Assembly (NCBI GenBank): GCA_015064485.1
Contig: SVSD01000012.1
Location: forward strand, 1-47,844
DNA: 47,844 nt
Direction of reading: 5' to 3'
From: Oscillospiraceae bacterium
Lineage (GTDB): Bacteria; Bacillota; Clostridia; Oscillospirales; CAG-382
The translations under genes were made by a program, and so were the position numbers. Of this stretch, positions 42,371-47,844 are shown one piece after another; within the stretch, counting starts at the first letter, position 1, and the number at the start of each line of letters is the position of its first letter. Below the pieces are notes generated by a model. The model made no database searches and was not told the DNA's origin. It saw only the letters and a list, made by a program, of their open reading frames with translations.

Positions 42371-43095
42371 TGTTAAAAAGAACATTTAAAGCCTTAAAGG
42401 ATATGATTTTTCCGGACAGTTGTTGCCTTTGCGGCGATGTTTTCAGCTATTTTGAAGATGCGCATCCCAAAATACTTTTCGGTGAAAAGAAAGTTACAAG
42501 CCCTTATTGCGCCGATTGTACAAAAGCTTTGATGAAATCTTACTGCGATACAAAAGAAAATAACTTTGAAGGTATCGGTATAGAATATTTGTTCGTTTAT
42601 GATAGCGAAACAGTTCAAAAAGCATTAAAGCATATAAAAAGAACAAGATGTGAAAAATGTGCCCGGTTTTTTGCTTCGCTGTTAAATCAAGCAGTTAAAG
42701 ATGAAAAAATCCGGAATATAACATATATACCGAGAAGCGTGAAGCTGGAAAGAAAATACGGTTTTGATCAATCCGAGAGGATTATGAGTACATTTGTTCG
42801 TATGTATGAAGAGTATAGAAAAACGGATGCATTTAAAAGAAACAAAAATTTTTCCGTACCGCAGAAAAAACTTTCCGCTAAAGACAGATTTATAAATGCC
42901 GAAAAATCTCTGGTTTTGCAAGAAAACATAAAGCTTCCGAAAGAAATTATAATATTTGACGATATTATTACATCCGGAGCGACTGCAAAAACCGCCTCAA
43001 ATCTACTTTATAACGGCGGAGTTAAAAATATAAAATTGATCTTTCTGGCAAAAGCAGGAGAAATAACCGAAGAAAGGAGAAAAATAAATGAATGA
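42370..43095 (+). CDS. comF: ComF family phosphoribosyltransferase-like protein
   Basis: A 241-residue protein with an N-terminal zinc finger (DSCCLCGD...YCADC, at about 17-57) and a C-terminal phosphoribosyltransferase domain whose PRPP loop is EIIIFDDIITSGATAKTA near residue 200. TYIPRSVKLERKYGFDQS is the usual Y-x-P...R..R.GF.Q motif. ComFC takes part in DNA uptake in competent bacteria, but it is also widespread in others. CGGAGG lies 4 bases before the ATG, which overlaps the kinase stop. Its end overlaps mreB by 8 bases. Confidence 0.9.
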   Translation: MLKRTFKALKDMIFPDSCCLCGDVFSYFEDAHPKILFGEKKVTSPYCADCTKALMKSYCDTKENNFEGIGIEYLFVYDSETVQKALKHIKRTRCEKCARFFASLLNQAVKDEKIRNITYIPRSVKLERKYGFDQSERIMSTFVRMYEEYRKTDAFKRNKNFSVPQKKLSAKDRFINAEKSLVLQENIKLPKEIIIFDDIITSGATAKTASNLLYNGGVKNIKLIFLAKAGEITEERRKINE

Positions 43096-44107
43096 TATAG
43101 CAATAGACCTTGGCACTTCGTCTGTGCAGGTATATGTAAAAGGAAAGGGCGTTATTGCTGAAGAGCCTTCTGTTGTCGCGGTAGACAAGACCTCGGGCAA
43201 GGTTTTGAAGGTAGGAAGGGAAGCTGAGCTTATGCTCGGAAGAACGCCCGGCAATATTCTTGCTGTCCGTCCTCTTGTTGGCGGTGTAATATCTGACTAC
43301 GATGCAACCCTTGTACTTCTCAAATCGCTTATAAAAAGAGCGTCAAATCAGTCTTTTTTTAAGCCCAATGTAATAATCTGCGTTCCCAGCAGTATTACCG
43401 AAGTTGAAGAAAGAGCAATATGTGATGCGGCAATCTGTGCAGGTGCAAAAAAGACATATCTTATAGAAGCGCCTGTAGCTTCTGCTATCGGTGCCGGAGT
43501 TGACATTTCAAAGCCCGTCGGAAACCTTGTTGTTGATATCGGCGGAGGAACTACAGATGTGGCTGTAATTTCCATGCATAATGTCGTAACCTGCGAATCA
43601 ATAAAAATAGCAGGGGACACAATAAACGAAGCGATTATCAAGTATATCCGCAGAAAATATAATATGCTTATAGGAGAACGCACAGCAGAAGAAGTAAAAA
43701 TTCATATCGGCTGTGCTTGGCCTGCAGAAAAGCCAAGCTCGATGGAAGTAAAGGGCAGATGCCTGATCGAAGGTTTGCCCAAAATGATAAATGTTTCTTC
43801 TCAAGAGCTTCTTGAAGCCATCGAAGAACCCGTAACTGCAATTGTCAACGCAATTTGTGCTGTAATTGAGCGCACACCGCCGGAACTCGTCGGCGACATC
43901 GCTGCGGCAGGTATTGTAATGACAGGCGGAACATCCCGTCTTTTCGGGCTTGACAAACTTGTAGAGCATATAACGGGAATTCGTGCATTTATAGCCGAAA
44001 ATCCCGATAAGTGCGGGGCTATCGGTGCAGGCAGATCTCTTGACAATCTTTCAAGCAAGACACCCGGCACAATAAACCTTGCAAGACAAAAGCAGGAAAG
44101 ATTATAA
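43088..44107 (+). CDS. mreB: Rod shape-determining protein MreB (MreB/Mbl family)
   Basis: MreB is the actin-like protein that guides peptidoglycan synthesis along the cell cylinder. The 339-residue protein has the phosphate 1 motif AIDLGTSSV, the family stretch KGVIAEEPSVVA, VPSSITEVEERA, VVDIGGGTTDVAVIS (phosphate 2), and the adenosine motif IVMTGGTSRLFG. Length is typical (330-345). AAAGGAG lies 8 bases before ATG. The gene begins inside comF. Whether it is MreB or Mbl cannot be told without phylogeny. Two parS-like sites follow it. Confidence 0.94.
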   Translation: MNDIAIDLGTSSVQVYVKGKGVIAEEPSVVAVDKTSGKVLKVGREAELMLGRTPGNILAVRPLVGGVISDYDATLVLLKSLIKRASNQSFFKPNVIICVPSSITEVEERAICDAAICAGAKKTYLIEAPVASAIGAGVDISKPVGNLVVDIGGGTTDVAVISMHNVVTCESIKIAGDTINEAIIKYIRRKYNMLIGERTAEEVKIHIGCAWPAEKPSSMEVKGRCLIEGLPKMINVSSQELLEAIEEPVTAIVNAICAVIERTPPELVGDIAAAGIVMTGGTSRLFGLDKLVEHITGIRAFIAENPDKCGAIGAGRSLDNLSSKTPGTINLARQKQERL

Positions 44108-44134
44108 AATTTGCAAAAAAGTGCAAAAACCGGA

Positions 44135-44152
44135 ATGTTTCATGTGAAACAT
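44135..44152. promoter_or_regulatory. parS: parS-like site 1
   Basis: ATGTTTCATGTGAAACAT is palindromic except at the centre (CATG/TG). Firmicutes parS, bound by ParB/Spo0J, is close to TGTTTCACGTGAAACA; this differs at one central base. It lies 28 bases after the mreB stop. Confidence 0.75.
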
Positions 44153-44161
44153 CGGTAAAAA

Positions 44162-44179
44162 TTGTTTCATGTGAAACAT
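44162..44179. promoter_or_regulatory. parS: parS-like site 2
   Basis: TTGTTTCATGTGAAACAT carries the same 16-base core TGTTTCATGTGAAACA as site 1, 27 bases further on, in the same orientation. Two exact copies of a 16-mer so close together are unlikely by chance. Confidence 0.75.
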
Positions 44180-44225
44180 TTTATGATGTTTGTTAACATA
44201 CTATTAAAGAAGTCGGAGAGTTAAT

Positions 44226-45215
44226 ATGCCATCCGCAAAAGAGATAAAAACCTTAAACGCAGGCGAAAGACGCGTTCTGGAAAACATAAGAACGGCAATT
44301 TTAAACGAAAATGCCGCCCATTCTTATATTATTGAAGGCGGAAGCGGCGCATCAAGACTCAGGTGCTCGCTTTATATTGCCTGTACAGTTGCCTGCGAAA
44401 ACAAGAACAGCGACGGAACACCTTGTTTCAATTGCAATCAATGCAGAAAGATCCTTGAAAACGAGCATACCGATATAAAGGTTATTGCTACCGACAGGGA
44501 AAAAGAAAAAACAATAAATGTCGAAAAGATCCGTTCGTTGCGAAAAGAAGCGTATGTTCTTCCTACAGATTGCGATTATCATATATTTATCATTTCCGAA
44601 TGTGAAAAAATGAATGTGAATTCGCAGAATGCGCTGCTCAAAATATTGGAAGAACCCCCTGAAAACACATTGTTTTTACTGTGTGTGCCCTCTAAAGAGA
44701 TGCTTTTGCCGACAGTTGTTTCAAGAGCGCAAAGCCATAGCCTCGGCAGAACTACAGCTCAGGAAAATGAAATAATATTTAGGGAAAAGTTTAAAAAGCT
44801 TTCGGATGTATCGTTAAGAAGACTTGCTAAAATGCAATGTATTTTTGATAAGATCGAGCTTGACGCTTCGGATGCAAAAGTAATAGACAACGCCTATGAA
44901 ATTGCAAAACAATACTATATAGATAAAAATTACAGGATAATCGAAAATCTTCCCTCGGATAAGGGGGATTTGATCCTTACTTTAAGCACTCTGGCAGTTT
45001 CCGCAAGAGATATTGCACTTGCAAAAAGAGGTGCAGATAACGGGGATATCTTCTTGTTTGAAGATGAAAACGACTTAAATTCAGCTCAAAGCGGTATTTC
45101 TATGCGCAGAGCTATGGAATTGTATGAAATATTTTCAAGAGCCGCCGAAAGGGTTCAGGGTTCGGGCAATATTTCATCCATTATGTCAGAGCTATTTGCA
45201 GACATTAGAAAATGA
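44226..45215 (+). CDS. holB: DNA polymerase III delta prime subunit-like clamp-loader protein
   Basis: A 329-residue AAA+ clamp loader subunit, which works with DnaX and HolA to load the sliding clamp. It shows the zinc-binding CFNCNQCRKI, a degenerate P-loop (GGSGASRLR), as in delta prime, then VEKIRSLRKEAYVLP, IFIISECEKMNVNSQNALLKILEEPP and VVSRAQSHSL (sensor-type Ser-Arg). Normal delta prime proteins also lack a working Walker A. CGGAGAG lies 5 bases before ATG. ricT follows by 18 bases, the usual holB-ricT order of Firmicutes; tmk is not next to it here. Confidence 0.92.
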   Translation: MPSAKEIKTLNAGERRVLENIRTAILNENAAHSYIIEGGSGASRLRCSLYIACTVACENKNSDGTPCFNCNQCRKILENEHTDIKVIATDREKEKTINVEKIRSLRKEAYVLPTDCDYHIFIISECEKMNVNSQNALLKILEEPPENTLFLLCVPSKEMLLPTVVSRAQSHSLGRTTAQENEIIFREKFKKLSDVSLRRLAKMQCIFDKIELDASDAKVIDNAYEIAKQYYIDKNYRIIENLPSDKGDLILTLSTLAVSARDIALAKRGADNGDIFLFEDENDLNSAQSGISMRRAMELYEIFSRAAERVQGSGNISSIMSELFADIRK

Positions 45216-45233
45216 TGTTCAGAAAGGTATAAA

Positions 45234-46757
45234 ATGGACAAGAAAGACAGAAACACAAAGCCCGGTGACAGCGAAATCGTTACAAGAAAGGGCTTTTTGA
45301 TGGCGCCGCTTAAGAAAAGCGAAAAAAAACATTCTGAAACTGTAGAATTTAAAAAGGCAACTGATATAAATTCTCAAAATCAGAACACTGACGGCAAAAA
45401 GAGCGATAAAAAAAGCCGTCATCAAAAAGACAGACGCCGTCACAACGATAAAAAGGCTAAAGATCGTGAAAATATAAACGCAACTCATACGCACGAAAAG
45501 GTTGAAAAGCCGGAAAAGAAGGATGCTCCGCATCACAATCACGAAAAGGGCAGAGGCAAATTTAAAAACAAGCCCAATTATGATAACCATCATAACGATA
45601 AAAACAAAAACCGTCATCAGGAAAAACACGAGAAAATAAATAGGCAGGAAGAATCCGGACCCGAAAAAGAAAACAAGAACAAGGCCAAAGATATGCCAAA
45701 GCGCAATCCGTCAATTCTCGGCGATCTTGGATTTATTTCTGATGCATTTTCAAAGAGAAAAAAGCCTGCTCTTAGAGATATAGATGAAGAAAAGGAAGAA
45801 AAGATCGACTATTCAAAAGCAATTCCTTTAAGAGATCAGATCTATCCTCCCAAAAAGGAAAAACCTGTCCTTACCGAACAGGATAAAGAGGGAAAGATAG
45901 AAATAATCGGTATCCGCTTCAAGGAAGCAGGAAAGATATACTATTTCGACCCGAATAACACTCAGATCTCCTTCGGCACACCTGTAATCGTTGAAACCGC
46001 AAGAGGTCTTGAATACGGCTACACTGCAATTTCAAACAGATATATTCCTTGTGAATCTATTGTTGCGCCCTTGAAAAAGATAATCCGTATCGCAACAAAA
46101 GAGGACAAGGAACGCCTTGATGCCAATAAAGCTCTTGAAGCTCAGGCAAGCGGCGTTTTTAATGAAAAGGTTGCAAAGCTCGGGCTTGAAATGACTCTTG
46201 TCGGAGTTGAATATACATTCGATAACACAAAGCTTCTCTTTTATTTTGCGGCAGAAAACCGTATAGACTTCCGCGAGCTCGTAAAAGAACTTGCATCTGT
46301 TTTCCGTACAAGAATTGAACTTCGCCAGGTTGGTGTTCGTGATGAAGCAAAAATGATCGGCGGTCTCGGTGTTTGCGGAAGACCCTTATGCTGTAAGACA
46401 TTTCTTGGCGAATTTGCCCAGGTTTCCATAAAAATGGCAAAAGATCAGAGCCTTTCTTTAAGCTCTTCAAAAATTTCAGGTACTTGCGGCAGACTTTTGT
46501 GCTGTTTGAGATACGAAGACGAAGTATATCAGCAAGAATATGAACGCACACCGAAAGTAGATGCCATTGTCGAAACAGAGGAGGGAAAGGGCATTGTTGT
46601 CGAAACAAATCCCTTGAAAGGAATAGTCCGCGTACAGCTTGACTCCAAAAAGGATTCTCCTCCCCAGGCTTTCCATCGCGATACAGTAACGATTATCGGA
46701 TATTTAAAATCAAATAATGCTGTTGATGCGGAACTTAAAGAGCTTGAAAAAGAATAA
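45234..46757 (+). CDS. ricT: Regulatory iron-sulphur protein RicT (PSP1 domain) with long charged N-terminus
   Basis: RicT (YaaT) joins RicA and RicF in a complex that carries iron-sulphur clusters and promotes RNase Y processing, biofilm and sporulation in B. subtilis. The PSP1 core starts near residue 220 (IEIIGIRFKEAGKIYYFDPN) and includes GLGVCGRPLCCKTFL and SGTCGRLLCCLRYEDEVY, the Cys motifs that bind clusters. Before it stand about 210 residues rich in Lys, His, Asn, Asp and Arg (KKSRHQKDRRRHNDKKAK), absent from the 275-residue B. subtilis protein; likely disordered and RNA-binding, by composition only. AGAAAGG lies 6 bases before ATG. Confidence 0.93.
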   Translation: MDKKDRNTKPGDSEIVTRKGFLMAPLKKSEKKHSETVEFKKATDINSQNQNTDGKKSDKKSRHQKDRRRHNDKKAKDRENINATHTHEKVEKPEKKDAPHHNHEKGRGKFKNKPNYDNHHNDKNKNRHQEKHEKINRQEESGPEKENKNKAKDMPKRNPSILGDLGFISDAFSKRKKPALRDIDEEKEEKIDYSKAIPLRDQIYPPKKEKPVLTEQDKEGKIEIIGIRFKEAGKIYYFDPNNTQISFGTPVIVETARGLEYGYTAISNRYIPCESIVAPLKKIIRIATKEDKERLDANKALEAQASGVFNEKVAKLGLEMTLVGVEYTFDNTKLLFYFAAENRIDFRELVKELASVFRTRIELRQVGVRDEAKMIGGLGVCGRPLCCKTFLGEFAQVSIKMAKDQSLSLSSSKISGTCGRLLCCLRYEDEVYQQEYERTPKVDAIVETEEGKGIVVETNPLKGIVRVQLDSKKDSPPQAFHRDTVTIIGYLKSNNAVDAELKELEKE

Positions 46758-46767
46758 TAAACCGTAG

Positions 46768-46800
46768 AAATCGCCCCCCTTATGTAGGAGGGCGATTTTG
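46768..46800 (+). terminator. Terminator of holB-ricT
   Basis: AAATCGCCC pairs with GGGCGATTT (46790-46798), extended by CC/GG around a TTATGTA loop, followed by TTGTATA. It lies 10 bases after the ricT stop. Confidence 0.85.
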
Positions 46801-46890
46801 TATACGGAAATCGAGAATAAAGTGACGCTGTGGTAAGGGGAACTGTTCTGCTCTCATTTTTATTTTATTGGTCTTGGTTCTTGAAAATCA

Positions 46891-47060
46891 CCTTTCAAAA
46901 ATTTCTTGCTTTGAATTATTGAAGAGGAGGCTATCGCGCCCCCTCTTCACTCCCACTCCTACCCCCTTGCCCCCTATCAAGGGGGAATTATTGCAGGAAA
47001 AGATAGCTGCCAATCAGCAGTTTACAAAAACAAAAGCATCGGCGTCATCACTGTTTTATA
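46891..47060 (-). repeat. Diverged inverted copy of the 270-bp element
   Basis: Read on the minus strand, it shares with the direct copies the parts around GATTGGCAG, CCCCCTTGAT-GGGGG, GGGAGTG and the end AAATTTTTGAAAGG. It also keeps the inner GTCATCACT / AGTGATGAC segment. It has several indels, so it is older than the other two. The G-rich strand is the minus strand here. Confidence 0.6.
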
Positions 47061-47348
47061 TCACCAATTATCTTCGTATAAGGAACAATCGGCATCAGTT
47101 TTTTGATTTTATCAGATTATAATGCTTAATCGTTACAGGAAAGTTTGCCTTTTGGCAATGCTTCAGGCTGCCCAAAGATCTTCTTTCTTTAGCGCTTGAG
47201 CGCTCCAAACAGAGAAAATTAAAAACTCTTGATGCCGGAACTTGTTTTGATGACATCGCGGGTGTTGTTAATAGTGATGACATTGATGAAGAGTATTTTG
47301 CCGGCTGCCGATTGGCAATTATCGTTTTCGATAATTTAACCCCCTTGA

Positions 47349-47372
47349 GGGGGTGTGGGGGTGGGAGTGGGG
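47349..47372 (+). other. G-quadruplex-forming motif, copy 1
   Basis: Four G runs of 5, 5, 3 and 4 with loops of 3, 1 and 3 bases (TGT, T, AGT) fit the G3+N1-7 rule. The first run also pairs with CCCCC just upstream, so hairpin and quadruplex would compete. Confidence 0.6.
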
Positions 47373-47376
47373 TGTC

Positions 47377-47406
47377 AAAGAGGGGTGTGCGATAACACCC
47401 CTCTTT
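47377..47406. other. 12-bp hairpin in repeat copy 1
   Basis: AAAGAGGGGTGT pairs perfectly with ACACCCCTCTTT around GCGATA. A/T-rich sequence follows, without a clear U run on the plus strand, so a terminator role is possible but not certain. Confidence 0.7.
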
Positions 47407-47493
47407 AATAATCAATATATAAAATTTTCGAAAGGCAACCTTTTAAGCCCTCTCTCCCGATTGGTAGTCTTGCGTTATTTCTAAATAAATAAC

Positions 47494-47512
47494 GGGAGCA
47501 TAATATGCTCCC
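47494..47512. repeat. Perfect palindrome between the repeat copies
   Basis: GGGAGCATA-A-TATGCTCCC is a perfect 19-base palindrome followed by CCTACAATAAATATTC. Just upstream GTTATTT pairs with AAATAAC (47474-47480 with 47487-47493). These look like small palindromic repeats. Confidence 0.7.
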
Positions 47513-47538
47513 CTACAATAAATATTCTTTAATACAAC

Positions 47539-47558
47539 GGCGGGAGTAAACCCCCGCC
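47539..47558. repeat. GC-rich hairpin between the repeat copies
   Basis: GGCGGG-AGTAAACC-CCCGCC forms a 6-bp GC stem; CCTGCAAATTC follows, similar in layout to the CCTACAATAAA after the preceding palindrome. Possibly a second small palindromic repeat. Confidence 0.6.
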
Positions 47559-47574
47559 CTGCAAATTCAAATTT

Positions 47575-47844
47575 GGCTGTTCAAAGGTCTTCTTCCTTTA
47601 GCGCTTGAGCGTTCCAAACAGAGAAAATTAAAAACCCTTGATGTCGGAACTTAATTTGATGACATTGCGGGTGATGTTAATAGTGATGACATTGATGGAT
47701 AGTCTTTTATAGGCTACCGATTGGCAATAATCGTTTTCGATAATTTAACCCCCTTGAGGGGGTGTGGGGGTGGGAGTGGGGTGTCAAAGAGGGGTGTGCG
47801 ATAACACCCCTCTTTAATAATCAATATATAAAATTTTCGAAAGG
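47575..47844 (+). repeat. Direct copy 2 of the 270-bp element, reaches the window edge
   Basis: Starts GGCTGTTCAAAGGTC and runs to the last base of the window at the same place where copy 1 ends (AAAATTTTCGAAAGG). Includes the same G-rich tract (47758-47781) and 12-bp hairpin (47786-47815). It may go on outside the window. Confidence 0.88.
47758..47781 (+). other. G-quadruplex-forming motif, copy 2
   Basis: Identical to the motif in copy 1, shifted by 409 bases: G runs of 5, 5, 3 and 4 with loops of 3, 1 and 3 bases. Confidence 0.6.

Larger units (their letters stand above)
47166..47435 (+). repeat. Direct copy 1 of the 270-bp element
   Basis: Begins GGCTGCCCAAAGATC and ends AAAATTTTCGAAAGG. 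Copy 2 lies 409 bases further on without any visible indel. The last 110 bases are nearly identical, the first part more diverged. The element contains AATTATCG-TTTT-CGATAATT, CCCCC-TTGA-GGGGG, a G-rich tract and a 12-bp hairpin (47377-47406). Confidence 0.9.
46758..47844. other. Gene-free repeat island at the right end
   Basis: About 1,090 bases hold no supported gene. They contain the ricT terminator, an inverted diverged repeat copy (46891-47060), two direct copies of a 270-bp element (47166-47435 and 47575-47844, offset 409 bases), and two extra palindromes between them. The open frames here are made of repeat sequence and have no ribosome binding site. Confidence 0.8.

Noticed and set aside
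46868-47122. An 84-codon plus-strand frame in the repeat island
   Set aside because: Crosses the inverted repeat copy, no ribosome binding site, no family.
47095-47415. A 106-codon minus-strand frame in the repeat island
   Set aside because: Made of repeat sequence (Pro-rich part is the G-rich tract), no ribosome binding site, not open in copy 2.
46800-47844. Insertion sequence or prophage end
   Set aside because: No transposase, integrase or att-like duplication could be found in the repeat island.

Overview
The window looks like chromosomal DNA of a low-GC Gram-positive bacterium of class Clostridia. Signs are A/T-rich intergenic DNA, AGGAGG-type ribosome binding sites, near-consensus TTGACA-17-TATAAT promoters, the short LeuRS type, Firmicutes-type gene neighbours (holB-ricT; rnc-smc-ftsY), LCP and MreB cell-wall genes and the MEP isoprenoid pathway. 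The nadD-yqeK fusion hints at gut Oscillospirales-like bacteria, but that is an inference. I see no phage, insertion sequence, CRISPR array, rRNA or tRNA.

Layout. (1) Positions 1-545: 5' part of an unrecognised minus-strand gene with two tandem promoters and a perfect palindrome between them. (2) Positions 961-20510: a dense minus-strand housekeeping block. In transcription order it is SpoU methyltransferase, dprA, topA, plsX, rnc, radical SAM protein, smc, ftsY, rdgB, yhbY, nadD-yqeK fusion, YbaK/PrdX deacylase, LCP ligase, rsfS, leuS, then rpsU. Gaps are tiny and several stops and starts overlap, so it probably acts as one long operon. rpsU has an additional consensus promoter, and two hairpins follow it. 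(3) Positions 20719-24507: divergent plus-strand genes ispD-ispF, secG with a tandem-repeat acidic tail, and a membrane-anchored M23-fold protein that has lost its metal ligands. (4) Positions 24568-30524: minus-strand nrdR with a TIM-barrel gene, and guaB-trkA-trkH in one operon; a small plus-strand membrane protein lies between. (5) Positions 30797-43095: plus-strand accessory and housekeeping genes: a Cthe_2159-like lipoprotein, azlCD, an unknown gene, pth, a beta-lactamase-fold hydrolase, mnmA, DUF1643, a PrsA-like lipoprotein, an MreD-like protein, a radical SAM activase-like protein, an orphan histidine kinase and comF. (6) Positions 43088-46757: mreB, two parS-like sites, holB and ricT. 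(7) Positions 46758-47844: a gene-free repeat island with two direct copies and one inverted, diverged copy of a roughly 270-bp element carrying a G-quadruplex motif and strong hairpins.

Themes. The left block joins translation (leuS, rsfS, yhbY, rpsU, PrdX), chromosome maintenance (smc, topA, dprA), protein targeting (ftsY), phospholipid synthesis (plsX) and NAD synthesis. The parS pair beside holB-ricT would fit an origin-proximal location if ParB binds there. No clear new multi-gene defence or biosynthetic system is visible. The most notable items are the parS pair, the repeat island, the protist-like IMP dehydrogenase co-transcribed with potassium uptake genes, the palindrome in the azlCD leader, the repeat-tailed SecG and the degenerate M23 protein. 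Several starts are GTG or TTG; they were chosen from Shine-Dalgarno spacing.
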